Assembly: GCA_030674185.1 (NCBI GenBank)
Contig: JAPXFY010000022.1
Coordinates: forward strand, 36,697,540-36,761,539
Origin: Monoplex corrugatus
Taxonomy: Eukaryota; Mollusca; Gastropoda; Littorinimorpha; Ranellidae
Direction of reading: 5' to 3'
DNA length: 64,000 nucleotides
This document shows, in pieces, positions 25,400-36,840 of this stretch; position 1 is the stretch's first letter, and every line of letters starts with the position of its first letter. A program made the translations under genes and the position numbers. Below the pieces are notes generated by a model that was given only the letters and a program-made list of their open reading frames with translations, was not told the DNA's origin and did not search any database.

Positions 25400-25524
25400 G
25401 CACTGACGATTGTAACCGTGTGTATCGGCTATTTCGGCTCACTGGCCACCTTCAGTCCTACTTACGGGTGGATGCTGTTTCTACGGGCTGTGGTTGGATG
25501 CGGCATGGGGGGCTCAGCGCAGGG
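25400..25524 (+). CDS. SVOP: SVOP-like transporter, exon encoding TM3 and TM4
   Basis: Reads ALTIVTVCIGYFGSLATFSP, then TYGWMLFLRAVVGCGMGGSA and QG. Two hydrophobic helices separated by a short loop match helices 3 and 4 of SVOP, including the LRxxVGxGxGG helix-4 pattern. The acceptor is ATTTTACAG (ends 25399) and the donor GTGAGT (25525). The exon ends in phase 2 (GG); the next exon supplies one base to complete Gly. Confidence 0.9.
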
Positions 25525-25529
25525 GTGAG

Positions 25530-26106
25530 TCATAATTTGGTGTCACGGTCAGGGATTTACACAAGCCACATAGCACCGTTAGAGATCCACGGATCTGATT
25601 CCGTGATAAGAACTGGGGTCCCCATCCCACTCCCGCTCCTGTTCCTCTTTGCAGTAGACCACGGGTGCCAGTGTTTTAGATGAGCGTATGTCTTAGAATA
25701 CGGCAATGTATAAGACGTGTGTTCAGCCTGAAATCTGCGCACATCAAAATATCTCGGCATCTCCGGGTACGTGCCAGATATGCCTTTCGGAAAAAACGAT
25801 ACATTATTTTCTTGAATTATTTTTATTGAAGTTTAGGCAAGAATTTTGATACAATATTGAACACCATTTTTGTATAAAAGAAACATAAAGAGATGATCAA
25901 AAATGACAATACAAATGTACAAATAGATGTGTATGTTCTTCAATGATCACACACACACGCACACACAAACACACAAACACACACACACAAATACACACAC
26001 ACACACGCAAACACACACACACACACATACACACATACACACACAAGCACACAGGTTGCACAGAGGCGTATAAACATATGTACACACTGTTACTGGCTGA
26101 CATTTA
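25530..26106. other. Unassigned intron sequence with a (CA)n stretch
   Basis: No gene recognised. CA repeats lie at about 25950-26045. Confidence 0.45.
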
Positions 26107-26111
26107 ATAGT

Positions 26112-26672
26112 TTGATAAGGATAATACTATCAGACAAAAGTCGTGTGATAAGGATAATACTATCAGACAAAAGTCGTGTGATAAGGATAATACTATCAGA
26201 CAAAAGTCGTGTGATAACGATAATACTATCAGACAAAAGTCGTGTGATGACGATAATACTATCAGACAAAAGTCGTGTGATAACGATAATACTATCAGAC
26301 AAAAGTCGTGTGATAAGGATAATACTATCAGACAAATGTCGTGTGATAAGGATAATACTATCAGACAAATGTCGTGTGATAAGGATAATACTATCAGACA
26401 AAAGTCGTGTGATAAGGATAATACTATCAGACAAAAGTCGTGTGATAAGGATAATACTATCAGACAAAAGTCGTGTGATAAGGATAATACTATCAGACAA
26501 ATGTCGTGTGATAAGGATAATACTATCAGACAAAAGTCGTGTGATAACGATAATACTATCAGACAAAAGTCGTGTGATAAGGATAATACTATCAGACAGA
26601 AGTCGTGTGATAACGATAATACTATCAGACAAATGTCGTGTGATAACGATAATACTATCAGACAAAAGTCGT
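26112..26672. repeat. 33-bp minisatellite, about 17 copies
   Basis: The unit starts GATAAGGATAATACTATCAG and ends ACAAAAGTCGTGT. Because 33 is divisible by 3, several frames on both strands are open for 160-199 codons; these are not genes. Confidence 0.96.
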
Positions 26673-26789
26673 CAGTGTCGCAAACACACACATCCTTAAA
26701 CAAAACACGCCCACTGTTCGTTTATAGAGTTTCCGCGTTTGTATATTTTAATTTGAAAAAAAAAGTACAATTTTCGATACACACACAAC

Positions 26790-26945
26790 ACAGACAGACA
26801 CACACACACACACACACACACTAATACACGTATACAGACGCACACGCACACGCACACACACACTCACACACGCACACACGCGTGCACACGCACACACACG
26901 CACGCACGCGCGCGCACACACACACACATACACACATACACACAG
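26790..26945. repeat. (CA)n/(CG) microsatellite
   Basis: CA repeats with CGCA interruptions. Confidence 0.94.
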
Positions 26946-27448
26946 AGAATCATTCAGATGGTCTAACCATTTTTTACTCTTTTTTTTCAAACACCAAGGC
27001 AAGAGAGGTAACAGCCAGTTACGTCCTGTGTGACATACATTCTTGCGTAACAACAAGTGATATCATTTGTCGATATCTGCATAACACCGACTTACGATAC
27101 TGATCGAAGTTTCCGAACATTTTACGGCTTGCTTTGCTTGAACACGAAACCCACAGTTTGTGAAAGCCCCTTGATAAATAGCTGAGCAAGTTATTCCTGA
27201 AGATCAAACACGGAAATTGATAAGGAAACTGACACATCAACAAACAAACAAAACATACACAAACCCCCTTCTCCCCAAATAAATAAAGAGCACAGACACA
27301 AGCAATGTCATGTTAATTCATAGGCGGGAACTAACACATTTGTATTCTTGCAGCTGCACACATACTGACCAGAGTATATACGCGTACACGCGTGCAGATA
27401 TGCAAAGAAATAAGCAGTAATGTTAAACTCATTATTTGTGTTCTCATT
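26946..27448. other. Unassigned intron sequence
   Basis: Nothing recognised. Confidence 0.4.
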
Positions 27449-27449
27449 A

Positions 27450-27555
<106 letters not shown>

Positions 27556-27653
27556 ATGGTAACAGACAAGACACAAAAGAACAAGTTAACAGAAAACATA
27601 TTGCACATATCTGAGTTAAGGTCAACTAATATCGTTGTGTGTGATTGTTGCAG

Positions 27654-27717
27654 GGCGTCTCTGCTGGCGGAGTATTTACCGTCCAAATACCGAGCCAAGC
27701 TGATGTTAGCCAGTCAG
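27654..27717 (+). CDS. SVOP: SVOP-like transporter, exon encoding the TM4-TM5 loop
   Basis: After one base that completes Gly, it reads ASLLAEYLPSKYRAKLMLAS and Q. The AEYLP..YRAK loop is diagnostic of the SVOP/SV2 family (human SVOP has AEFLPMKARAK). The acceptor is TTGTTGCAG (ends 27653) and the donor GTATGC (27718). The 64-bp exon starts with one base and ends in phase 0, consistent with both neighbours. Confidence 0.9.
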
Positions 27718-27809
27718 GTATGCAAGCCAACAATGATGCGCTAACTTGGTGGTGGGTTTTTGTTTGTAGTCTTCATGGAATCTCTGATTCAAAGAAACGT
27801 GAATCAGAT

Positions 27810-28170
27810 AATGACAATAATAATGGCTTTTATAAGGCACTAACTCTTGATACAAAAATACCAAAACGCGCACCCATCATTTACCATTTGCTGACACTGA
27901 CCAGAACACCAGGTACAAAACACAGCCAAGCCAGGAGAAGGGGACACGAGGTGAGTGGAACGAAAAGATGGACACGCAGAGGTGGGAGAGGGGACAAAAA
28001 GATTTGTCTTCCAGTTAAACTTGAGTTTGTGATTGTCGAATTACAGAGGAAGCTCGTTCCAACTGTACCGACTGTGGAGCATTTATATCGAAAAATTTGT
28101 AAACAAGTAGTATCAGAAGCAGAACGAAAAGGGTGCACATTCGGAGATGGCCATAAAGATAAACAGTACA
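27810..28170 (-). mobile_element. Degenerate CR1/L2-like 3' remnant
   Basis: The minus strand resembles the 3.3-3.76 kb remnant: RSASDTTCLQIFRYKCSTVG, then a decayed C-terminal region. It has an AAT-type tail at about 27810-27830. Many substitutions and indels. Confidence 0.6.
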
Positions 28171-28171
28171 G

Positions 28172-28575
28172 TAGGCTATGTGGATGGACCGGAGGCTATG
28201 TGGACGGACTGTAGGCTATGTGGATAGACAGGACGCTATGTCGATGGACTGGAGCCTATGTGGATGGATTGGAGGCTATGTGGATGGACTGGAGGCTTCG
28301 TGAATGGACTGTAGACTATGTGGATAGACTGGAGGCTATTTGGATGGACCAGAGGCTGTGTGGATGGACTGGAGGCTGTGTGGATTGACTAGAGGCTCTG
28401 TGGATAGACAGGAGGCTATGTCGATGGACTGGAGCCTATGTGGATGGATTGGAGGCTATGTGGATGGACCAGAGGCTATGTAGATGGACCAGAGGCTGTG
28501 TGGACGGACTAGAGGCTATTGGAGGACCGGAGGCTATGTGGATGGACCGAAGGCTGTTGGAGGATTGGAGGCTGG
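28172..28575. repeat. About 20-bp minisatellite, about 20 copies, divergent
   Basis: The unit is GGATGGACTGGAGGCTATGT with many substitutions (GTAGGC, CCAGAG, GCTGTG). Confidence 0.9.
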
Positions 28576-28689
28576 GTGCATATTTTTGCGACTGCACCCA
28601 TGTAAACTGATGCAGTGAGATGGGTCACGGGAGCTTTACTCTGGCCAGACCACTACAGAGCTATGGATACTGTAAACAAGAATTAACAG

Positions 28690-29287
28690 TTTGACAGGGG
28701 CTAGCATATTACTTGACAGATGTCATCCCAAAGACAACGTGACAGAGTCTAGCACAATACTGGACAGATAGACGTCATCTCAAAGAAAGCAAGACAGGGT
28801 CTTGCATAATATTTGATAGACGTCATCTCAAAGAAAGCAAGACAGGTCTTGCATAATATTTGATAGACAGACGTCATCTCAAAGAAAGCAGGACAGGGTC
28901 TTGCATAATATTTGATAGACGTCATCTCAAAGAAAGCAAGACAGGATCGTGCATAATATTTGATAGACAGACGTCATCTCAAAGAAAGCAAGACAGGATC
29001 GTGCATAATATTTGATAGACAGACGTCATCTCAAAGAAAGCAAGACAGGATCGTGCATAATATTTGATAGACGTCATCTCAAAGAAAGCAAGACAGGATC
29101 GTGCATAATATTTGATAGACAGACGTCATCTCAAAGAAAGCACAGGGTCTTGCATAATATTTGATAGACAGACTCATCTCAAAGAAAGCAAGACAGGGTC
29201 GTGCATAATATTTGATAGACAGACGTCATCTCAAAGAAAGCAAGACAGGATCGTGCATAATATTTGATAGACAGACGTCATCTCAAA
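28690..29287. repeat. 48-52-bp minisatellite, about 11 copies
   Basis: The unit includes GACGTCATCTCAAAGAAAGC, AGACAGG and TGCATAATATTTGATAGACA. The 4-bp length change comes from presence or absence of one GACA. Confidence 0.94.
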
Positions 29288-29697
29288 GACAAATTGACAG
29301 ACTCTAGCCGTAATGCCTGAGAGATGCCATCTGAAAGACAACTTGAAAGACTAGCATAGTACTTGAAAGAGATGCCATCTGAAAGACAACTTGAAAGACT
29401 AGCATAGTACTTGAAAAAGATGGCATCTCAAAGACAACTTGAAAGACTAGCATAGTACTTGAAAGAGATGCCATCTGAAAGACAAACTGAAAGACTAGCA
29501 TAGTACTTGAAAAAGATGGCATCTCAAAGACAAACTGAAAGACTAGCATAGTACTTGAAAAAGATGGCATCTCAAAGACAAACTGAAAGACTAGCATAGT
29601 ACTTGATAAAGATGGCATCTCAAAGACAAACTGAAAGACTAGCATACTACTTGAAAAAGATGGCATCTCAAAGACAAACTGAAAGACTAAGCATAGC
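29288..29697. repeat. 48-bp minisatellite, about 8 copies, related to its left neighbour
   Basis: The unit includes GATGGCATCTCAAAGACAAA and CTGAAAGACTAGCATAGTAC. It shares the CATCTCAAAGA core with the preceding array, so both probably come from one ancestral unit. Confidence 0.93.
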
Positions 29698-30009
29698 ATG
29701 TCATCCGAAGACGTCCAGCGAATAGTTGTTTTGTTAAACTGATAGCGTCTCCCATATGATATATTTCCATCAAGCAATAGCTGTGGTAGAGAGCTTATAG
29801 AATTGTCAGCACATATCTGAGCAAAACGGAGAGTGAACATAAAGTTTCTACGATGAGAATTTTGAATATAAGACTGCTGGAATGTAGACCTGACTAATTA
29901 AAGACAGCGTAAGTTTAATGTGAAAGGAGACTTTATATACTATTGGCTTTTATGTACGATTGGGATTTGCCCTACCCGAGAAGAACACGTTTTCACGTGT
30001 GCATGTGCA

Positions 30010-30017
30010 CACACACA

Positions 30018-30097
<80 letters not shown>

Positions 30098-30180
30098 CAT
30101 ATATATATATATATATATTATATATATACATACATACATGTATACACATATATATATATACATGTACATACATGAATATA
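30010..30180. repeat. (CA)n followed by (TA)n and TACA repeats
   Basis: CA to about 30092, then TA-rich to about 30180. Confidence 0.95.
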
Positions 30181-30196
30181 CATAGATAGATAGATA

Positions 30197-30970
30197 ACAC
30201 ATCAGTCCCAATTTCTGATTCAGCTAAAAACCTTGGTGTCTGCCTTGACTCTACCCTCTCCACGAACAACTTTGTTTCTCAAATTGCCAGATCTTGCTAC
30301 TATCACCTCCATCGTATAAGCCTGATCAGGAAGTATCTCTCTGTTGAAACAACTGCAAAACTCGTTCTTTCCTTCATAATGTCTCGCATTGACTATTGCA
30401 ACTCACTCCTGTCTGGTCTTCCTGCCTCCACCATCACATCCTACAGCGCATTCAAAACAATGCTGCACGCCTTGTACTCAAAAAGAAAAAAAGCTGACTA
30501 CATATCTCCTCTCCTGGCACAACTTCACTGGCTCCCTGTATCAAAGCGCATACAGTACAAACTAGGCACCATGTGCTACAAAAGCCTCAATAACGCAGCC
30601 CCCGATTACCTGTCAAGCCTACTTGAGATCTATGTTCCCTCACGTACCCTCCGCTCTGCCTCCGATCCTCTGATTTTTCGCTTTCCACGCACTAAGCTCA
30701 ATACCTATGGTCCACGAGCCTTCTCTGTTTCTGGTCCACTCTCCTGGAACAAACTTTCTCTCTCAGTCTGTCAGCAACCTACTTTTGTCTTCTTCAAGTC
30801 CGCTCTCAAAACTCACCTTTTCTCCTCTGCATAAAATCCTGACCTCACTCAACCCCCTCTGCAGCCTGTCTCCGCTCGGAGTGGAATCACATTGTAATAT
30901 ATAATTGTATGTAATATGCTCTCTATAATTTTCCATTGCTTTTACTCTTTCCCCCCATTTATAGCCATGT

Positions 30971-31049
<79 letters not shown>

Positions 31050-31153
31050 CGCGCGCAATTGCGTGTGTATGTGTCTATTCAGCGCTTAGATTTGATTTTT
31101 ATCAGGATTTTGCGCTATATAAATATTGTAATATTGTTATTGTATATATTGTA
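30197..31153 (+). mobile_element. 5'-truncated CR1/L2-like LINE with 15-bp target-site duplication
   Basis: Flanked by ATAGATAGATAGATA at 30182-30196 and 31154-31168. Begins at VPISDSAKNLGVCLDS, after the RT domain, and continues to KTHLFSSA with one frameshift (near 30430). Very close to the 38-42 kb element. The 3' UTR has (GT)n at 30968-31045 and the AGCGCTTAG...GCGCTATAT end module. Confidence 0.9.
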
Positions 31154-31189
31154 ATAGATAGATAGATATATGTCTGTACATAGATATGC

Positions 31190-31229
<40 letters not shown>

Positions 31230-31249
31230 TGTGTGTGTGTGTGTGTGTT
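31190..31249. repeat. (GT)n microsatellite directly abutting a splice acceptor
   Basis: GT repeat runs to 31247, followed by TTAG that serves as the acceptor of the exon beginning at 31252. Confidence 0.95.
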
Positions 31250-31251
31250 AG

Positions 31252-31377
31252 GTATTTTGGGCCTCAGGTGTGACGATAGAAATCCTTCTGGCTTCAGTGG
31301 TGATCCCCACCCTGGGCTGGCGCTGGTTGATGGCCTTCTCTGCATTCCCTGTCCTTGTGGCGGCTACACTACTTATT
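31252..31377 (+). CDS. SVOP: SVOP-like transporter, exon encoding TM5 and TM6
   Basis: Reads VFWASGVTIEILLASVVIPT, LGWRWLMAFSAFPVLVAATL, then LI. VFWA and P(T/S)LGWRWL match helices 5-6 of SVOP. The acceptor is GTTAG (ends 31251), immediately after a (GT)n tract with no ordinary polypyrimidine run. The donor is GTGAGC (31378), in phase 0, joining FVPESARY in the next exon. The last 25 or so bases of this exon plus the donor form part of a 64-bp minisatellite unit repeated downstream about 18 more times. Confidence 0.9.
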
Positions 31378-32665
31378 GTGAGCTGTGCATCTGTCTGTCT
31401 CTGTCTGTCTGTCTGTCCTTGTGGCGGCTACACTAATTATTGTGAGCTGTGCATCTGTCTGTCTCTGTCTGTCTCTGTCTGTCTGTCTGTCCTTGTGGCG
31501 GCTACACTACTTATTGTGAGCTGTGCATCTGTCTGTCTCTGTCTGTCTGTCTGTCCTTGTGGCGGCTACACTAATTATTGTGAGCTGTGCATCTGTCTGT
31601 CTCTGTCTGTCTGTCTGTCCTTGTGGCGGCTACACTACTTATTGTGAGCTGTGCATCTGTCTGTCTCTGTCTGTCTGTCTGTCCTTGTGGCGGCTACACT
31701 ACTTATTGTGAGCTGTGCATCTGTCTGTCTCTGTCTGTCTGTCTGTCCTTGTGGCGGCTACACTACTTATTGTGAGCTGTGCATCTGTCTGTCTCTGTCT
31801 GTCTGTCTGTCCTTGTGGCGGCTACACTAATTATTGTGAGCTGTGCATCTGTCTGTCTCTGTCTGTCTCTGTCTGTCTGTCTGTCCTTGTGGCGGCTACA
31901 CTACTTATTGTGAGCTGTGCATCTGTCTGTCTCTGTCTGTCTGTCTGTCCTTGTGGCGGCTACACTAATTATTGTGAGCTGTGCATCTGTCTGTCTCTGT
32001 CTGTCTGTCTGTCCTTGTGGCGGCTACACTACTTATTGTGAGCTGTGCATCTGTCTGTCTCTGTCTGTCTGTCTGTCCTTGTGGCGGCTACACTACTTAT
32101 TGTGAGCTGTGCATCTGTCTGTCTCTGTCTGTCTGTCTGTCCTTGTGGCGGCTACACTACTTATTGTGAGCTGTGCATCTGTCTGTCTCTGTCTGTCTGT
32201 CTGTCCTTGTGGCGGCTACACTAATTATTGTGAGCTGTGCATCTGTCTGTCTCTGTCTGTCTCTGTCTGTCTGTCTGTCCTTGTGGCGGCTACACTACTT
32301 ATTGTGAGCTGTGCATCTGTCTGTCTCTGTCTGTCTGTCTGTCCTTGTGGCGGCTACACTAATTATTGTGAGCTGTGCATCTGTCTGTCTCTGTCTGTCT
32401 GTCTGTCCTTGTGGCGGCTACACTACTTATTGTGAGCTGTGCATCTGTCTGTCTCTGTCTGTCTGTCTGTCCTTGTGGCGGCTACACTACTTGTTGTGAG
32501 CTGTGCATCTGTCTGTCTGTCTGTCTCTGTCTGTCTCTGTCTGTCTCTGTCTGTCTGTCTGTCTGTCTCTGTGTCTGTCTCTGTGTCTGTCTCTGTCTGT
32601 CTGTCTTTGTCTCTGTCCTTGTGGTGGCTACACTACTTATTGTGAGCTGTGCATCTGTCTGTCTG
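31351..32665. repeat. 64-bp minisatellite containing an exon end and its splice donor, about 19 copies
   Basis: Each unit starts CCTTGTGGCGGCTACACTAC, continues TTATT, then GTGAGC (the donor), then CTGTGCATCT and (GTCT)n. The first copy is the real exon end. Later copies differ by CTACTT/CTAATT and by a 10-bp spacer extension (74-bp units). The pattern of variants recurs every 394 bp (five 64-bp units plus one of 74), giving a higher-order repeat present nearly three times. The last copy (about 32616) has diverged to GTGGTGGCT. Confidence 0.96.
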
Positions 32666-32759
32666 TCTCTGTCTGTCTGTCTCTATCTGTGTCTGTCTGT
32701 CTCTATCTGTCTCACCACGTATAAAATGAATTCAAATGATGATGTTCATCTGAGTTTAC

Positions 32760-33050
32760 TGCCCTGCAGTAAGAAACTGTGGGGAGAGCCGGACAGCAGA
32801 AGGCCCTCAGTGAAGAAACCCCCGTCAAGCAAGTGTTTCGGCCCTTAACTCTTGACACTCTGAGGGGTCCAGGCCACATCCAGGTCATGATTCCTGGATG
32901 CCCCTCTGCTGTCGCCATTTTTTTCTTTTTACAGAAATTTGTCCTCCAACTTGAATTGAACCCGCGCATCCAAGGTAGTCAGTCGCCACAAGGCAAAGTC
33001 ACCCTTGTGACGGATGTCTTAACCACTTGGCTATCGGTCACCAGCAACAT
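32760..33050 (-). mobile_element. tRNA-derived SINE
   Basis: On the minus strand the head resembles a tRNA gene: A-box-like TAGCCAAGTGGTTAAG near 33040-33015 and B-box-like GGTTCAATTC near 32965-32955. The unrelated body includes AGAGTTAAGGGCCGAAACAC and GCCTTCTGCTGTCCGG. A second copy of the body is at 47.85-48.07 kb on the + strand, which supports an interspersed family. Confidence 0.75.
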
Positions 33051-33089
33051 ATGGGGGAATTTTAAGGCTTATAAAGTTCACTTTTGGTC

Positions 33090-34100
33090 CTCCCGCACTA
33101 TATCAAGCTGGGGCTTTTTTTTCCACTGCTTCTGCTATTGCCTTTAAGGCTCTGGTCCTCTCTCTACCAGAAATCAAGAGCTGCTTCATGAGATTATAGG
33201 CTGATGTGCCTATCAACCCCCTTGCTCCAAGCTCTATGACAACGGTTTCGGCTTGAAAGCCAGATATTCTCAAGTTGCTAGACCAGCATGCTCTTGGTTG
33301 CTGATCTTCATGTTCCTCCATGCTGAGCTATCAGTTTGTGGAGCCACTCGAGGACACTGGGACACTTTTGTACAATAGATACGATATTCCGTTAAGTCCA
33401 GGTGATGATTTGGCTCTGGCTTTATCCACCATATTCTTTACTTCATCAAGTGTTGGTGGTTTGTTATTAAACATTTTCTCTAACATTGCAGGCCGAACCA
33501 GATCCTGGACTTCAAGCGGTGCCTCGCTCTGTGGGTCGGCATATGTTTTTCTCATTTGCTATTCCAGAGCTTCCTTGTCCACTGTGCGTGTCCCGGACCT
33601 GGGTTGCTCAAACAGGTTCCTGGCGAACCGTAAGAGGTCTTTAAAGAAGTGATCTTGGGTCTTCTTTCTGCTCCTTCTCCTCCTCGCTGATTCTGCTTTG
33701 CTAAGGGCGCTATGTTTTGCTTTGAGGTCTTTCCATAGTTTCTCTAGCCCCTACTTCCCAAGTTCTACAGCAGCCTTCATTTGTCTCTTCAGAGTGTTTT
33801 TCTTCCTTCTGATATCCTCCATTTGACAATGACGTCTGTGTTTCTGAGGAGTTTTCACTTAAGCTTGCTTTACTCCATAGGCATCACTATATGTTGCATA
33901 TACAGTATCTCTAAAAGTGGCCAATTTATGTACCACGGTTCTTCTTCGTAGTAGCGCATCCAGTTTTTGGACTATTTCTCTATCCAGCCTCTCCATTCGC
34001 CTTTTGCACTTACAGGTGGCCAAGTTAGTTTCTGGCGCTTAGTATCAAGAGCCTGTGCAATTTCCTCGTCTGAACCATCAGAGTGGACGTCCTCGGCACT
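33090..34100 (-). mobile_element. LINE remnant with internal deletion of the RT core
   Basis: On the minus strand, KDLLRFARNLFEQP and APLEVQDLVRPAMLEKMFNN lead into PPTLDEVKNMVDKARAKSSP and GLNGISYLLYKSVP, the segment just before the RT catalytic core. The next recognisable piece (33320 to 33105) is AETVVIELGARGLIGTSAYN and RERTRALKAIAEAVEKK, the far C-terminal end of the same kind of LINE. The catalytic RT blocks between are absent, so an internal deletion is inferred. Confidence 0.72.
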
Positions 34101-34913
34101 GTGCTTTGCTCCCTAGCCTTGGTTTTCAGACATCTAATCCGCTACTTGTACTTCATTGTTCAAGAATGAAACAGATCATGAAAATATCACCAGAATCCAT
34201 GTTACTCCAGATAGAATTTATTAGTGTCAGCATGTAATGAAATGACTTTATTCAATTTGATATTGCGTATTCATGAAACATTACATTTACTGATATTGTC
34301 ACGCTATAGGCTCTAAATTACACGAATATCATGAACTATGCAGAATTCGTATGTGTTAGAAAATGTACCCAATGCATTTTTATAGGTATTAGTCCTTCAG
34401 TGAGAGGCTCTGGATCATAAGGAATGAATTCATTGTTTGTATTATCTGTTTTTGCCTGTCAGTCGGTCTCTCTGTTTCAAGCACGCATATACATATGCTC
34501 ACACGATTACATACACGCAAAAGATTTCCAGATAGTCTCAGTTAATTCCACCTTTTGCATGTATCTCTCAATTTCCAGATAGTCTCAGTCAATTCCAGCA
34601 TTTGTTTGTATCTCTCTTGCAAATTATTTCCGTCCATCGATCTGTATATCTATATCTGTCTGTCAGTCTGTACACACACAAAAAGACACACACAGACATA
34701 CAGACAGACATACAGACACACACACGCACACACCCCCCCCCCCCACAACAAACAAACAAATAAACAAACAAACAAAAAACCAAACAAACACTATTTTAAG
34801 GCAAACAGTTTTATTTGAAACTGACATTTTTGTGTTGCTGTTGTCTAGCAGTGAAAAAGTTGAATTGAAAATACTGATTTGAACAAGACAAACTAGCAAA
34901 CGAAAACAACAAC

Positions 34914-34981
<68 letters not shown>

Positions 34982-34982
34982 C

Positions 34983-35018
<36 letters not shown>

Positions 35019-35032
35019 ACCACACACACACA

Positions 35033-35076
<44 letters not shown>

Positions 35077-35325
35077 AAACACACCACACACACACACACA
35101 CACCAGCACACACACACACAACACACACCACACACACACACACACACACGTACACAGACACAAACAACACACACACACGCACATGCACGCACGCACGCAC
35201 AGCACACACACAAACACACGCACACACACACAACACACGCGCGTGCATGCACACACACACAACATACACCAATTAACAAACAGCCTCAAACAAAAGAAGA
35301 AAACCCAAAAAGTTAGGCAGCCAGT
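34101..35325. repeat. Unassigned intron sequence, then long (CA)n tract
   Basis: Nothing recognisable to about 34660 apart from two copies of TTTCCAGATAGTCTCAGT at 34525-34590. A CA-rich stretch with poly-C lies at 34672-34745. CA repeats with C and AA interruptions occupy 34915-35260. Confidence 0.8.
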
Positions 35326-35339
35326 TGTTTGTGTGTCAG

Positions 35340-35460
35340 TTTGTGCCCGAGTCAGCCCGTTACCTGTGGCTGCAGACCGTGTGGAGAAAGCCAGCACCAT
35401 CCTCAAGAGGGGTGCCATCATGAATAAGTCAACTCTGCGCGGGGCTGTGGTGTATGGCCG
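35340..35460 (+). CDS. SVOP: SVOP-like transporter, exon encoding the TM6-TM7 loop; 1-bp frameshift
   Basis: Starts FVPESARY (PESARY is the conserved motif after helix 6) and continues in another frame VAADRVEKASTILKRGAIMN, KSTLRGAVVYG. Human SVOP has 16 residues between PESARY and the end of the LKR block; this sequence matches that only if one base is missing near 35364-35366. The acceptor is TGTGTCAG (ends 35339) and the donor GTGAGT (35461). The corrected exon ends in phase 2, yet the next recognised exon starts in phase 0, so a small exon or another indel is missing. An assembly error and pseudogenisation are both possible. Confidence 0.8.
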
Positions 35461-35464
35461 GTGA

Positions 35465-35508
35465 GTGGTGTGTGTGTAGTGGCTAGTGTGTGTGTGTGTG
35501 TGTGGTGT

Positions 35509-35540
<32 letters not shown>

Positions 35541-35885
35541 CGTGTGTGTATAGTGTATGTGTGTGTGTGTGTGCGCTGTGTGTGTGTGTTGTGGTATGTG
35601 TGGTGTGTGTGTGTGTGTACTGTGTGCGTGTGTGTATATGTATGTGCTGTGTGTGTGTGCGTGTGTGTGTGTGTGTAAGTGTGTGTGTGGTGTGGTGTGT
35701 GTGCTGTGTGTGTGTGTGGTTGTTGTGTTGTGTGTGTGTCGTGTGTGTGTGTGGTGGCGTCGTGTTGTGTGTGTGTGTGTGCGGCGGTGTGTGTGTGTGT
35801 GTGTGTGCGTGCGTGGTGTGTGTGTGTGTTGTGCGTGTGTGTTGTGTGTGGTGGTGTGTGTGTTGTGTGTGTGTGTGTGTGGTGA
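35465..35885. repeat. GT-rich microsatellite directly after a splice donor
   Basis: (GT)n with C, A and GG interruptions, starting within 10 bp of the donor at 35461. Confidence 0.95.
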
Positions 35886-35915
35886 ACTATTGAGGTCCCG
35901 TGTGCATCATGCACT

Positions 35916-36660
35916 TAAAAGATTCCATAGCGGTAAAAGATTCCATAAGGTAAAAGATTCCATAAGGTAAAAGATTCCATAGCGGTAAAAGATTCCATAA
36001 GGTGAAAGATTCCATAAGGTGAAAGATTCCATAAGGTGAAAGATTCCATAAGGTAAAAGATTCCATAAGGTAAAAGATTCCATAAGGTAAAAGATTCCAT
36101 AAGGTGAAAGATTCCATAAGGTGAAAGATTCCATAAGGTAAAAGATTCCATAGCGGTAAAAGATTCCATAAGGTGAAAGATTCCATAAGGTGAAAGATTC
36201 CATAAGGTGAAAGATTCCATAAGGTAAAAGATTCCATAGCGGTAAAAGATTCCATAAGGTAAAAGATTCCATAAGGTGAAAGATTCCATAAGGTAAAAGA
36301 TTGCATAAGGTAAAAGATTCCATAGCGGTAAAAGATTCCATAAGGTGAAAGATTCCATAAGGTAAAAGATTGCATAAGGTAAAAGATTCCATAAGGTGAA
36401 AGATTCCATAGCGCTAAAAGATTCCATTGCGGTAAAAGATTCCATAGCGCTAAAAGATTCCATAAGGTAAAAGATTCCATAGCGATAAAAGATTCCATAA
36501 GGTAAAAGATTCCACAAGGTAAAAGATTTCATAGTGGTAAAAGATTCCATAAGTAAAAGATTTCATAGCGGTAAAAGATTCCATAAGGTAAAAGATTTCA
36601 CAAGGTAAAAGATTCCATAGCGGTAAAAGATTCCATAGCGGTAAAAGATTCCATGGGTAA
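35916..36660. repeat. 17-bp minisatellite, about 44 copies
   Basis: The unit is AAAAGATTCCATAAGGT, with variants TAGCGGT and GTGAAAG. Three units equal 51 bp, keeping minus-strand frames open for over 200 codons; these are not genes. Confidence 0.96.
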
Positions 36661-36840
36661 AAATTGTGTAGGACAGTCCACTGCCATGGGTATACAGAAA
36701 TAGACACATGGCGATAACAAAGGTCGGCATCGTATTATGGTGCCAAGGAAGGGTAACTTTCATTTCATGAATCAAAATTCAATTGTGACAAAATTAAATC
36801 CATTCCAGTCCAATCCGAATATTCTGACAATTGTCACACG

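Noticed and set aside
26090..26824. Repeat proteins of 160-199 codons
   Set aside because: 33-bp minisatellite read in frame; no start context or domain.
35887..36550. Minus-strand frames of about 200 codons (MESFTLWNL repeats)
   Set aside because: 17-bp minisatellite, three units per 51 bp; no coding evidence.
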